From: Myxococcota bacterium
GTDB lineage: Bacteria; Myxococcota_A; Bradymonadia; UBA7976; UBA1532
Reading direction: 5' to 3'
Assembly: GCA_963169045.1 (NCBI GenBank)
Contig: CAUJDF010000037.1
Span: forward strand, 62,001-126,000
DNA length: 64,000 bases
Shown: one piece after another, positions 53,730 to 63,558 of the stretch
Layout: each line of letters starts with the position of its first letter
How positions within the stretch are numbered: position 1 is the first letter of the stretch
Notes under the pieces: generated by a model
What the model was told of the DNA's origin: nothing
Database searches by the model: none
What the model saw: the letters and a program-made list of their open reading frames with translations, nothing else
Position numbers and translations under genes: made by a program

Positions 53730-56700
53730 ATGAAGACGTTGAAGACGCTGCTGCTGCTGTTGCTGTGCCTCGCGCCCGCGGTCGCCTTCGCCGCCGGCGA
53801 CCAGATCTACTTCTTCGGCTACGCGGCGCCGAAGGGCTCCATCTCGCAGGCGGGCGCCGGCGAGCGCGCGACGTGGCTGCGCTGGGACGTCGTCCAGGGC
53901 GAGCCGCCCGCCGACCTCGTCGCCTTCCGCCTCTACCGTGACGGCGCGCCGATCGTCGACATCCCCGTGTCGAGCACCGCGGAGGCCGACGAGATCGCGG
54001 CGCTGTACGCGCGGCCCGAGAACGCCCGGCGGCAGGCGGAGATGCTCGACCGCCTCCGGCGCTCGGACGCGTCGCTCGCCGGGCTGACCGCGGCCACGAT
54101 GCCCGCCGAGATCGCGCGGCGGCTGAACGACGCCAACAGCCCCGATCCGAAGGTGCGCAAGGCGGCGATGGCCTGGGCGCACCTCGCCTCGCGCATGGAT
54201 CCGCTGGTGGCGATCGCGCGCGGCCGGGCCTACCTCGACGACGCGCCCGGCGGCGGCCTGGCCACCTACCGGCTGGTGGCCGTCAACGGCGTCGGCGTCG
54301 AGGCCTCCCTCGGCGAGATGACGGTCGACCGCGGCGCCACGAAGTCGCCCGCGGCGGCGGCGGGCTTCCGCCAGGCGCTCGACATCGGTCGCTGCGACGC
54401 ACCCGACGACGCGCGCAGCCACGGCGCGGTGGCGCTCGACTGGAACCACGCCGGCGCGTCCGCCGCCGAGCAGTACGCAAACAGCCTCAACATCGCCGGC
54501 TACGACCTCTACCGCACCACCGACGACTGCGCCGCGCCGACGCCGCGCGACCTGCGCGCCGAGGCGGCGGGCCGCGCGCACGACGCCGCGGGCCGCGTGA
54601 ACCTGTCCGGGCTCGTGCGGGTCAACGACCAGCCGATCGCCATCTCGGGCCGGCCGGCCGACGGGCGGGAGCGGGGTGCCGTCGGCTACAACCCCGAGTT
54701 CTCGCAGTGGCTCGATGACCCCGAGACGCTGCGGAAGGCGGGCGTGGAGCCGGGCGACGGGCGCTGCTACTACCTCGTCGCCCGCGACCTCACCGGCAAC
54801 TATGGCGCGACCGCCGTCGTCCGCGCGGTGGTCGGCGACACGCGGCGTCCGCCGGCGCCGGCCGCGGTCGAGCCGTTCCCGGTCAGCAAGCAGGCCGACG
54901 CCGACGACCGCATGGTGCTGCGCTTCGACCACCTCGACGTGCCGAACTTCCGGCGCGAGCACGACGACGGCCGCACGTGGTGCAACCTCGAGAGCGCGCT
55001 GGCCGACAGGCGCCTGACGTACACCATGGACGGGCGCTGCGACGCCCCGATCGAGGTGCCGCTCGACGTCGCCGGCTACATCGTCTACCGCTTCGACACC
55101 GAGCACGAGGCCAACACGTTCCTCGACACCGATGGCGACGGCCGCGCCGACGCCTCGGAGCGCGAGACGGCACAGGTGGCGCCCGACGACGCGCGGCGCA
55201 AGATCACGCGCCCCGGCACCGCCTGCGATCCGTTCTCGTTCCCCATCGCCGCGCGCAACTACCGGCGCGCCTCGTTCCCCGCGGACGCCGCGCACGTCGT
55301 CGCCGGGGAGGGTGGCCGCAAGGTGGTCGAGTGGGTCGACGACCGGCCGGACGCGCCGCAGCTGCACAAGGGCACGGCGTTCTGGTACCGCATCGCCGCG
55401 GTGTCGGCGACGGGCCGCGTCGGCGACCTGGGCCCGCCGGTGCGCGTTTCCTTCCCCGACGAGGCCAAGCCGGGGCGCCCCGCGGTGTCGTACGGCGTGT
55501 GCGACTACTACGCATACATCGGCGACACGGTGCAGAGCGTCCACGCCGTCGACTACACCCACGACGCATCGAAGGTGCGCTTCTACTGCGAGGTGCCGGC
55601 GGGGCGCGAGCAGGGCGGCGACGAGTTCCGCGGCGACGCGGCGCTCAGCCACAACCAGGCGGCGGTGCTGGGCATCGCGAGCGCGGTGGCGCCGGCCGGT
55701 GCGGTGCTCGCCGCCGCGGCGGGCGCGGGCGCGCTCGGCGCGCGACTGTACGTCCTCGAGATCCCGATCCTCGTGTTCAGCGACAAGGTGCCGGGCCTCG
55801 GCCAGATCAACGAGAGCCAGTGCGCGCAGCTCGCCCGGTTCGCGCCGAACTGCGAGCTGCACGCCGAGTTCGTCAATGAAGACGGGCGGGTGCTGGCCTC
55901 GGTGCCCGTGCCGTCCGACGACCGCCGCTTCGCCTGCGGCTTCACCGCCTATCTCGACAAGGATTGCGAGCGCGGCTTCCGCCCGGTGGACCACGGCGAC
56001 GTGACCGAGGGACCGCTCGTGATCAAGGACCCGGGCGTCCCGGAGTGCGCGAGCATCTTCCAGGAGATCGACGGCGTCGACTACCGCCTCGGCACGGTGT
56101 GCCCCGGCCAGTGGCCCTTCACCTACGACCCACCCAACCTCGGCGGCGAGCTGCTCTGCCTCACGCTGACGCTGCACAGCAAGACGAACGTCACCAGCAC
56201 CGACCTCGAGCTGCCCTGCGTGAAGATCCCGCCGAGCGGGCCGCCCGAGCCGCCGAAGCTGGCGAACCTCGCGTTCCCCGGCGGGCCGACGGCGTCGTTG
56301 AACTGGTTCGCCCCGGAGCGCCCGAGCGCCGGCATCATCGCCGAGTGGAAGAGCGACGCGCCGGCATTCCTCTCGTCGAGCTTCTACAGCGCGGCGGGGG
56401 TCTTCGGCACCGACCATCCCCACGTCGCCGCCCTGGCAATCACGCCGGATCCGGCGCCGGGCACGAGCGAGCAGTGGTGCGTGCGGGCGCGCACGGTGGG
56501 CATCGGCCTGCCGGGCACCACCGGCACGCTGTCGGAGTGGACGCCCTGGCGCTGCGCCACGCGCCACCCGCCGGGCGTCACCCCGCCCGAGTATCTGCCC
56601 TGGCCGGCGATCGCGTCGCCGGGGACGACCGGGGCGCCGCTGCCGGTGCAGCTGCTGCCGGGCGATCTCGTGCCGGGCATCCTGCTGGGCAGCATCAACG

Positions 56701-57308
56701 TGGCCGGGCTCGGCGGCGACGAGCGCTGCTCGGTCCTCAACGAGTCCGTGCCGGGCTGCGGCGAAGGGCTCTGCGTGCGCGACGACCCGTTCCTCTCGGC
56801 GTGCCCCGGCTTCTGCGGGGCGGTGCGCGGCGGCCTCGGCAACAACGTGCGCTTCATGGTGTACCGCCAGCTCCGGCAGGGGGCCGCCGAGCCCGGACCG
56901 TTCAGCCAGGTCACGCCCCTGCTCGACACCGCGTTCTGCGGCACCTACTGCGCCGGCAATCCCGTCCCGCCGCTGCTCGTCGCCGGCGGCGTCGGCCGCC
57001 CGCCGCGCGAGGCGGTCCTCGGTCACAACGCCAACATCGCCGGCGACGCGGCCTTCGCGGCCAACGACAACGGCGGGCTGGCCGCCGCGTCCATCGCCCT
57101 GCCGCCGCGCGGCTGCGTGCAGTACGTCGCCGATCCGCACATCAAGCTGCTCGACCTGGGCCCCCAAGGCTGGCCGTCGACGTCGCTGGTCTGGGTCGAT
57201 CGGTTCCCGCTCATGGCGGGCGCCAGCTACCGCTACCAGCTCGTCTACTTCGACGAGCGCGGCGAGATCCTGGGCCGTCGCGAGACCGCCTGGATCGCGG
57301 TCCCCTGA
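53730..57308 (+). CDS. Giant secreted protein 2 (1192 aa), FN3-like modules
   Basis: ATG at 53730, 15 bases after the first giant gene. The signal peptide is MKTLKTLLLLLLCLAPAVAFA. The N-terminal half contains fibronectin-III-like turns (LRWDVVQGEPPADLVAFRLY, RLVAVNGVGVEASL, NIAGYDLYRTTDDC). A calcium-type loop DTDGDGRADASERE lies near residue 465. A strongly hydrophobic Ala/Gly stretch (AVAPAGAVLAAAAGAGALGA) at about 640-683 is odd for a secreted protein and could insert in a membrane. From about 990 a compact Cys-rich part follows. The family is unknown. Overall it resembles multi-module binding proteins. Confidence 0.83.
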   Translation: MKTLKTLLLLLLCLAPAVAFAAGDQIYFFGYAAPKGSISQAGAGERATWLRWDVVQGEPPADLVAFRLYRDGAPIVDIPVSSTAEADEIAALYARPENARRQAEMLDRLRRSDASLAGLTAATMPAEIARRLNDANSPDPKVRKAAMAWAHLASRMDPLVAIARGRAYLDDAPGGGLATYRLVAVNGVGVEASLGEMTVDRGATKSPAAAAGFRQALDIGRCDAPDDARSHGAVALDWNHAGASAAEQYANSLNIAGYDLYRTTDDCAAPTPRDLRAEAAGRAHDAAGRVNLSGLVRVNDQPIAISGRPADGRERGAVGYNPEFSQWLDDPETLRKAGVEPGDGRCYYLVARDLTGNYGATAVVRAVVGDTRRPPAPAAVEPFPVSKQADADDRMVLRFDHLDVPNFRREHDDGRTWCNLESALADRRLTYTMDGRCDAPIEVPLDVAGYIVYRFDTEHEANTFLDTDGDGRADASERETAQVAPDDARRKITRPGTACDPFSFPIAARNYRRASFPADAAHVVAGEGGRKVVEWVDDRPDAPQLHKGTAFWYRIAAVSATGRVGDLGPPVRVSFPDEAKPGRPAVSYGVCDYYAYIGDTVQSVHAVDYTHDASKVRFYCEVPAGREQGGDEFRGDAALSHNQAAVLGIASAVAPAGAVLAAAAGAGALGARLYVLEIPILVFSDKVPGLGQINESQCAQLARFAPNCELHAEFVNEDGRVLASVPVPSDDRRFACGFTAYLDKDCERGFRPVDHGDVTEGPLVIKDPGVPECASIFQEIDGVDYRLGTVCPGQWPFTYDPPNLGGELLCLTLTLHSKTNVTSTDLELPCVKIPPSGPPEPPKLANLAFPGGPTASLNWFAPERPSAGIIAEWKSDAPAFLSSSFYSAAGVFGTDHPHVAALAITPDPAPGTSEQWCVRARTVGIGLPGTTGTLSEWTPWRCATRHPPGVTPPEYLPWPAIASPGTTGAPLPVQLLPGDLVPGILLGSINVAGLGGDERCSVLNESVPGCGEGLCVRDDPFLSACPGFCGAVRGGLGNNVRFMVYRQLRQGAAEPGPFSQVTPLLDTAFCGTYCAGNPVPPLLVAGGVGRPPREAVLGHNANIAGDAAFAANDNGGLAAASIALPPRGCVQYVADPHIKLLDLGPQGWPSTSLVWVDRFPLMAGASYRYQLVYFDERGEILGRRETAWIAVP

Positions 57309-57324
57309 GGTGAGGAGGAAGGCC

Positions 57325-60300
57325 ATGAAGACGCGTCTCTCGATGGCAGTGGCGGCCTTCGTCCTCGGGGGCGTCGCGACGGCGTCGCCCGTGTTCGACG
57401 GCACCAACACCAACGTGTGGGTCTTCCCGAACGGGCAGCCCGAAGCGCAGACGTGGCGGGTCGGGGCCGCCGGGGACCGCACCGAGTCGGCGGCACCGGC
57501 GGGGGCGGACGTCGCGGTGACGTTCGGCGACGGGCTGTTCTCGGCGGTGATGGCCGGCGTGCGCGCCGCGACGAACAGCGTGCTCGTCAATTCGGCGGGC
57601 GGCAGCTGGGCGCCGTTCTCGCCCGACACGCCGGCGCTGCAGATCACCGGCCTCGACGAGCCGATGTTCGGACCCGGCGGCGCCGGCCGCCCGGCGGCGA
57701 CGATCTCGCCGGCGGGCGGCGAGTTCCACGAGACGGTGCAGGTGACGATCCGCGGCATCCCCTCGCCGGCGCTCGCCGGCCCGGTGACGGCGATCCGGTG
57801 GCGGCTCGACGGCGGTGCGGCGCAGGACGTGCCGGGCGACCGCGCCGAGCTGCAGCTCGCCACGGGCGGCGACCACGTCGTCGAGGCCTGGTCGAGCCAG
57901 GCGGGTGTGCTGTCGCCCCCCGTCACGAAGGCGTTCCGGCTGAACCTCGTCGCCGCCGACAGCGCACGCGACGCCGACGGCGACGGCATCCCCGACGTGG
58001 TCGAGGCGGCGATCGGCCTCGACCCGCGCACGGCGGACCTCGACCGCGACAGCGATGGCGACGGCTGGAGCGACTTCGACGAGTGGCTGCGCTCGGAGCG
58101 CGCCAGCGGCGGCGCCCCCACCGACACCGATGGGGACGGCTGGTCCGACCTCGACGAGACGTGGCGCGGCACGAACCCCGAAGACGCGGACAGCAGGCCC
58201 GCCGCCCGCCGACTCTACGGCGTCGAGGCGGTGACGACGATCGCGCTCTTCGAGGACGCGGACGGGCGGACGCCCCTCGATGCGCGCGGCGCCATCGCCG
58301 TCCAGGACGTGTACTGGTCCGACCTCGAGTGCCGCGATGCGCGCGGCGACGCGGTGTCCTGCGGGCCGACGCTGGCCGTGGCCGAGCACTTCGACTTCGG
58401 GCATGACGTGACGCTGCGCACGGCGATCGACCAGCCGGCCGTCTTCCGCGCGCAGGTGTGGCGGGCGGGCGAGGCGACGTCGTTCGTCGAGAAGGCCTTC
58501 GCCCCCGGCGCGGCCGACGTGGCGCCGGCCGACGCGACGGCGGCGCTGAACGCGAGCAATCCCGAGTGGCGCGCCGCCGAGGAGTGGAAGGCGGCGTTCA
58601 TCTCGCTGCTGGGCGACCGGCTCGTCGAGGAGCGCGCGCTCGAGCTCTCGCCGACGAGCGGCATCGTCGCGGCGCTGCTCGAAGAGGTCGTGGCGTGGCA
58701 GGCGGGGCTCGACGGCGACCTCGTGCTCTTCGGCCTCGACGCCGGCATCCAGCCGCTCGCGAACGTGCGCGCCGTCGACCGCTGGTACGCGCGCTTCTAC
58801 GCCGACCCGCAGACGGGGGCGCTGCCGGCCCACGGCCTCAACCACCTCGCCGCGGACCTCGAGACGTTCCTCGCCCCGGGTGGTGCGCTCGAGTCGCTGA
58901 ACGACGTGGCGGCGTGGCTCTACCCGCCCGAGGCCGGCGACGGTCCGACCGACGTCGAGCTGGCGCGCATGATCCAGATTGGCAACTTCATCGAGGTGAG
59001 CACGGCGCGGCACGTGGCGCGGCTGATCGCGTCGATGGGCCTGCCGGCGTTCCGGGCGCGGTCGGCGACGCAGCGCAACCGCCTGCTCGACCCGGCGAAC
59101 GACTTCGACCGCGACGGGCTCGACAACGGGACGGAGCTGGCGAGCGCCGGCGGGCTGCTCGATCAGGTGGGGCCGGGCGCGTTCGCCTCGCCCGTCCTCA
59201 CCGCCGACACCGATGGCGACGGCGTGCGCGACAACCTCGATCCGTGCGTGATCGAGGCGGCGAACACGTGCGCCACGGCGGCGTCCCTGCAGCGGGACTA
59301 CGACGGCGACGGCACGATCGACGCGCTCGACAACTGCCTCAACTCCGCGAACCCCGACCAGGCGGACACCGACGGCGACGGCATCGGCGACGCCTGCCCG
59401 GGTCTCGCCGTCATCACGCGCCCCACGGGACACCTCACGATCACGACGGGCACCGTGGTGCGCTTCGAGTCGCAGGTCACGCCGGCGGGCGCCGGCCTGC
59501 CGATCCGCTATGCGTGGCGGTTCAAGGGCGCGACGTTCGACCGCACGGTCGCCTCGCCCGGCGACGTGTTCTTCCGCCGCGCCGGCACCTACCACATCGA
59601 GATGTGGGCCACGCTGCCCGACGGGACGAGCTCGAGCGACTACCGCGAGATCCGCGTGCTCGGGCCGACGCGGCCCGTGCCGACGGTGGTCGTGTCGGTG
59701 GCGGCGCCCGCCGTCGAGGGGCAGCCGGTGGCGCTGCACGCCGAGGCCGCGAGCGCGAACGGCGCCATCGCGCACATCGCGTGGAGCTTCGGCGACGGCG
59801 CGACGGGCATGGGCGCCGACGTCGTCCACACCTGGGCGACGAACCGCAACTACGCGGTCGAGGTGATCGTGACGGACGCGGCGGGCGCGCAGACGCGCGT
59901 CGTCGCGACGGTCCGCGTGGCCGACACGGCCCCGGTGGCGGCGTTCGACTTCGCGCCGGCGGCGACCGACATGACCATCGCCTTCACCGACGCCAGCACC
60001 GGCCACGACGTGGTCAACCGGTGGACGTGGAGCTTCGGCGACGGCACGTCCGCCAACGGGCGCAACGTGAGCCACGCGTATCTGCGGCCCGGCCGCTACG
60101 ACGTGACGCTCACCGCGCGCGACGCCGACGGCTCGACGTCGCGCGTGACGCGGACGGTCGAGGTGACGGGAAGCGGCATGCAGCGCTTCGACGTGCGGGT
60201 CGACGACGGATGGCGCACGTTCGCGTTCCCGCGGGAGATGGCCGATCCGATCGTCATCCTCGGCGCCGTCAGCAGCGTCGAGGGCGACGCCGGCGTCGTG

Positions 60301-60948
60301 CAGGTGCGCAACGTCGGCCCGACGGGCTTCGACGCGCGCTTCGCCGAGTGGAGCAACCACGACGGCGCGCACGGCCTCGAGCTCGTGCCGGTGCTCGTCC
60401 TGGAGCGCGGCCGCCACGTCATGCCCGACGGCGCGGTCGCCGTCGCCGACACCGTGGCCCTGTCCGGCACCGGGACGCGCGCGGCCGTGCCCTTCGCGAC
60501 CGCGTTCGCCGGCGTCCCGCGGGTGTTCGCGACACTCCAGACGGCCGAGGACGAGGCGCCCGCCGGCGTGCGGGTGAGCGACGTCGTCGCCGCGCAGTTC
60601 CAGGCCATCCTCGTCGAAGAGGAGAACACCAACGGCGGCGCCCACCTCTCCGAGGAGGTCGGTTACCTCGCCGTGTACCGCAGCAACTACCGCGGCGCCT
60701 TCCCGCTGAACGGCGTGCGCACGAACTACGTGATCAGCGCGACGAACCTGAGCAGCACGCCGGCGGCCGTCGGCCCATGCCGCCTCGTCCTCGCCGAGGA
60801 CACGACCCGCGACGCCGAGACCGCGCACCTGCGCGAGGCGACGGCCGTCCTGCCCCTCGCCGGCCGCTGCTTCGCGCAGACCTACGGCCTGCGCGAGGGC
60901 GATCCGTTCACCGTCCGCGACCTCGTCGCCCCGCCACCCGCGAACTGA
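57325..60948 (+). CDS. Giant secreted protein 3 (1207 aa), TSP3 and PKD domains
   Basis: ATG at 57325 follows GAGGAGGAAGG, 16 bases after protein 2. Signal peptide ends VATAS. Order: an N-terminal beta domain, a chitobiase-C-like module (about 118-210), TSP3/EF-type calcium loops (DADGDGIPD, DSDGDGWSD, DTDGDGW at 215-290), a helical middle, more TSP3 loops (592-692), three PKD domains (about 692-955; ISPAG and FGDGT-type cores with WSFGDG twice), and two C-terminal modules of the EWxxxDGxH type, probably H-type-lectin-like. PKD and lectin-like modules usually bind glycans or other surfaces. It would be the outward-facing binder of the operon (inference). Calcium should be needed for folding. 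Confidence 0.87.
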   Translation: MKTRLSMAVAAFVLGGVATASPVFDGTNTNVWVFPNGQPEAQTWRVGAAGDRTESAAPAGADVAVTFGDGLFSAVMAGVRAATNSVLVNSAGGSWAPFSPDTPALQITGLDEPMFGPGGAGRPAATISPAGGEFHETVQVTIRGIPSPALAGPVTAIRWRLDGGAAQDVPGDRAELQLATGGDHVVEAWSSQAGVLSPPVTKAFRLNLVAADSARDADGDGIPDVVEAAIGLDPRTADLDRDSDGDGWSDFDEWLRSERASGGAPTDTDGDGWSDLDETWRGTNPEDADSRPAARRLYGVEAVTTIALFEDADGRTPLDARGAIAVQDVYWSDLECRDARGDAVSCGPTLAVAEHFDFGHDVTLRTAIDQPAVFRAQVWRAGEATSFVEKAFAPGAADVAPADATAALNASNPEWRAAEEWKAAFISLLGDRLVEERALELSPTSGIVAALLEEVVAWQAGLDGDLVLFGLDAGIQPLANVRAVDRWYARFYADPQTGALPAHGLNHLAADLETFLAPGGALESLNDVAAWLYPPEAGDGPTDVELARMIQIGNFIEVSTARHVARLIASMGLPAFRARSATQRNRLLDPANDFDRDGLDNGTELASAGGLLDQVGPGAFASPVLTADTDGDGVRDNLDPCVIEAANTCATAASLQRDYDGDGTIDALDNCLNSANPDQADTDGDGIGDACPGLAVITRPTGHLTITTGTVVRFESQVTPAGAGLPIRYAWRFKGATFDRTVASPGDVFFRRAGTYHIEMWATLPDGTSSSDYREIRVLGPTRPVPTVVVSVAAPAVEGQPVALHAEAASANGAIAHIAWSFGDGATGMGADVVHTWATNRNYAVEVIVTDAAGAQTRVVATVRVADTAPVAAFDFAPAATDMTIAFTDASTGHDVVNRWTWSFGDGTSANGRNVSHAYLRPGRYDVTLTARDADGSTSRVTRTVEVTGSGMQRFDVRVDDGWRTFAFPREMADPIVILGAVSSVEGDAGVVQVRNVGPTGFDARFAEWSNHDGAHGLELVPVLVLERGRHVMPDGAVAVADTVALSGTGTRAAVPFATAFAGVPRVFATLQTAEDEAPAGVRVSDVVAAQFQAILVEEENTNGGAHLSEEVGYLAVYRSNYRGAFPLNGVRTNYVISATNLSSTPAAVGPCRLVLAEDTTRDAETAHLREATAVLPLAGRCFAQTYGLREGDPFTVRDLVAPPPAN

Positions 60949-60954
60949 ACGCCG

Positions 60955-60974
60955 GCGCCCCGCGGGCGGGGCGC
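60955..60974. terminator. GC hairpin between convergent genes
   Basis: GCGCCCCG at 60955-60962 and CGGGGCGC at 60967-60974 are perfect 8-base arms with a four-base loop, in the 41-base gap between the third giant gene and the subtilase gene. Its position, just after one stop and 16 bases from the other, fits a bidirectional terminator although no T-run follows. Confidence 0.5.
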
Positions 60975-60989
60975 GGCTCCCGATCCCCG

Positions 60990-63548
60990 TCAGTTGGGCG
61001 TGTGCTGGTTCCAGGCGAGGCGGCCGACGACGACGTCTCGGTCCGCGGCGCGCAGGTGCTGCTCGACGGCGAGGTGCGGATCGCCGGCGCGCTCGGCGGC
61101 CACGACGAGCCGCAGGGCGGCGCGCCAGCCGGTGGGGAAACGGCCCGCGAGCAGCGTGCGCGGACACTCGGCGGGCACCCGCACGAGGCGCCCCTCCACC
61201 TCGAGGTCCGCAGGCGGGGCGTCCTCGACCTCGAGCCCTTCGAGCAGGGCGGCGGGCACGTCGGCGGGCACCTCGAGCCACGCCTCGCCGTCGAACGCCG
61301 CGTCGAGCCGCACGGTCATGTCCTCGTCCCGCTCCGGGTCGCCGACGGCGAAGAAGCGCAGCTTCGCGAACCGCGACCCCGCCGGCTCCACCCCCTGGAA
61401 CGGCGCGTCGCCGGCGAACGTCAGCAGCCGCGCCGCCACCGCCGGCTCGTCGGTCACGTGGCGCACGAAGTCGCGGTAGCTGCGCACGCGCGACAAGTCG
61501 GGGGCCGGCTCGGCGGCGCTCCACGCGGCGGCGACGAGCGCGTACTGGCCCGGCTCGGGGTGGTCGTCGGGATCCCATTCGAGCGGGCCGACGACGAGCG
61601 GCGCGTCGGGGCCGAGCCGGGCGCCCTCGACGCGCGTGCTGCCGACGTACCGCCAGCGCGCGAAGTCGGGCGCGCCATCGACTGGCACCGCCCAGACGCG
61701 CACCTGGACCGCATCGACGTGGTCGTTGCTGGCGACGCGCACGTACACGTCCAGGGCCCCGCCCGCGGCGACGCGCAGCGGCCGGCCGTCGTCGCCGACG
61801 ACCGCCGGCCGGACCTCGTCCCGCGCGGCCACCCAGATGTCCGGGCTCGCGAACGGACGGCGCTTCTCGTCGTTCCGCGCGTGGTCGCGCAGGCTCAGCT
61901 TCGTCGCGAGCCCCAACGCGTCGCGGAGGATCCCGCGCAGGTCGGGCATGCGGTTGATCAGGTCGACGTCGGGCTCGGCGCACAGCGTGCCGGGGCCGTC
62001 GCGCAACAGCGCGCGCATCTCGAGCGCCTCGATCGGCGCCAGGTTGCGCGCGCGCCGGGCGCCGTTGATGACCGCGGCGGCGCCGGCGATGATCGCCGCC
62101 GCCGCCGATGTGCCGCCGAACATCGACAGGTACCCGTGCTCGCCACACGTGGTGACGTCCTCGCCCCAGGCGTAACAGTCGACGCGCCGGCCGTAGTTGC
62201 TGCCGTCGGTGCGGTCGGCGCCGAAGCGGTGGTGGACGCCGGTGGGCGGCCCGCCGTCGCGCGCGAGCCCCGAGGTGCCCGCGCCGACGAGGATGGCGCC
62301 GGAGTCGGCCACGTAGAGGTGCGCGAGGTCCTGGGCCTCGCCCTTGCGAGGGATCCGGGCGAACGGCGTCTCGTCCGTGTCGGGGTGCTTCCACGCGTCG
62401 AGCAGCGCGCTGCCGTTGCCGGCGGCCTCGACGACGATGATGCCGTGGGACGTGGCCTCCTCGATGGCCTGGAAGACGGAGGGTTCCACCTCGGCGGGCA
62501 GGTACATCGGCACGTCGGCGCCGTCCGGCGAGCGCACCTGCGCCTCGATGAGCAGCACGTCGCCGGGCCGCAGGACGTCGGCCGCCGCGTAGATGGCGTC
62601 GGCCAGCACGAATTCGAGGGAGGCTCCGTGCTCGTCGGTGTAGACGCGCAACGGCGAGAACACGTGGCCGGCGGCAGCGGGCGCGATGCCGGCGCCGCCG
62701 CGGCAGTTGTCGTGCACCGCGGCGATGACCCCGGCGACCGCCGTGCCGTGCTCGCGGTACGCGCCGGAGGCGATGCCGCCGCCCCAGGCGATGGGGGGCA
62801 GGTCCTCGTGGCCGAGGTTCCAGTCGTGCTCGACGTCGGCCCAGAGGACGCCGGCGCCCTCGGCGCCCGGCTGGGACCAGGCCCAGCGGGCGTCGATGCC
62901 GAGCGGCGCCGCTTCGAGGTGTCGCTGCTGCTCGACGAGCTGGTCGCGGCCCGCGTAGGCCGGCGGCGGCGCGGGCGGGGGCTCGACGTACAGGTACTCG
63001 TAGTCCCCGGCGGCGAACGTCTCGGCGAGCATGGCGCGCACGCGACGCGCGTCCACGCCCTCCGGCACGAGGACGCGCAGCCACGTGCGCAGGTCCGGCG
63101 CCTTGTACGGCTCGAGCGGGCCGACGGGCGCGTCGGCACCGAGCGCGCGCAGCAGGCGCTCGACCGCCTCGGCGGGGAAGCGGCGCCCGTCGGGCCGGCC
63201 GGGGGCGGGCACCTCGTCGGGCGGACGCCACCCGTCGGGCGGCTCGATGCCGAGCCGGCGCAGGCGCGCCTCCTCGTCGAGCACGCGCCTGCGGAAGTAG
63301 TGCTGCGCGGAGCGGCGCCGGGCCAGCCGGCGCTCGGCCATCCGCTGCGGCGAGGCGCTCGAGAACTGCGGCACGACGCGCAGCGGCACGCCGAGCGCCG
63401 CCTGGGCGCGTTGGAAGGCGGCGCCGACGCGTCGGACGTACGCGTCGTCGCCCTGGCCCGAGACGACGAGCTCGGGCGGCACGTAGCGGTTCAGCTTCAG
63501 GATGACGCGCGCCGTGAGGCGCGCCGGGTCGATCACAGGATCAGGCAT
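60990..63548 (-). CDS. Subtilase (S8) without signal peptide (852 aa)
   Basis: ATG at 63548 follows GAGGT. The catalytic triad is complete: Asp238 in LWADVEHDW, His267 in REHGTAVAGV, Ser481 in GGTSAAAA, with the oxyanion Asn in VVEAAGNGSA. The 235-residue N-terminal part is Arg-rich and contains a possible propeptide-like VPEGVDARRVRAML region. The C-terminal 330 residues form about three beta domains (TRVEGARLGPDAPLVVGP and others). No Sec signal or lipobox is visible, unlike the many exported proteins nearby, so it is cytoplasmic or leaves by a non-Sec path. Other family members of this shape act inside conflict or regulated-proteolysis systems, but I do not assign one. The 10-base gap links it to the gene upstream. 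Confidence 0.9.
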   Translation of the reverse strand: MPDPVIDPARLTARVILKLNRYVPPELVVSGQGDDAYVRRVGAAFQRAQAALGVPLRVVPQFSSASPQRMAERRLARRRSAQHYFRRRVLDEEARLRRLGIEPPDGWRPPDEVPAPGRPDGRRFPAEAVERLLRALGADAPVGPLEPYKAPDLRTWLRVLVPEGVDARRVRAMLAETFAAGDYEYLYVEPPPAPPPAYAGRDQLVEQQRHLEAAPLGIDARWAWSQPGAEGAGVLWADVEHDWNLGHEDLPPIAWGGGIASGAYREHGTAVAGVIAAVHDNCRGGAGIAPAAAGHVFSPLRVYTDEHGASLEFVLADAIYAAADVLRPGDVLLIEAQVRSPDGADVPMYLPAEVEPSVFQAIEEATSHGIIVVEAAGNGSALLDAWKHPDTDETPFARIPRKGEAQDLAHLYVADSGAILVGAGTSGLARDGGPPTGVHHRFGADRTDGSNYGRRVDCYAWGEDVTTCGEHGYLSMFGGTSAAAAIIAGAAAVINGARRARNLAPIEALEMRALLRDGPGTLCAEPDVDLINRMPDLRGILRDALGLATKLSLRDHARNDEKRRPFASPDIWVAARDEVRPAVVGDDGRPLRVAAGGALDVYVRVASNDHVDAVQVRVWAVPVDGAPDFARWRYVGSTRVEGARLGPDAPLVVGPLEWDPDDHPEPGQYALVAAAWSAAEPAPDLSRVRSYRDFVRHVTDEPAVAARLLTFAGDAPFQGVEPAGSRFAKLRFFAVGDPERDEDMTVRLDAAFDGEAWLEVPADVPAALLEGLEVEDAPPADLEVEGRLVRVPAECPRTLLAGRFPTGWRAALRLVVAAERAGDPHLAVEQHLRAADRDVVVGRLAWNQHTPN

Positions 63549-63558
63549 GGCTCGGACC

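Noticed and set aside
45036..58172. A 4378-codon open frame on the minus strand
   Set aside because: It is antisense to isc genes, the flavoprotein and two giant secreted proteins; its Val/Arg/His/Ala-rich, low-complexity translation is the usual by-product of very high GC coding DNA.
57211..63231. A 2006-codon minus-strand frame
   Set aside because: It runs antisense through giant protein 3 and then out of frame through the subtilase gene, whose catalytic triad lies in a different frame.
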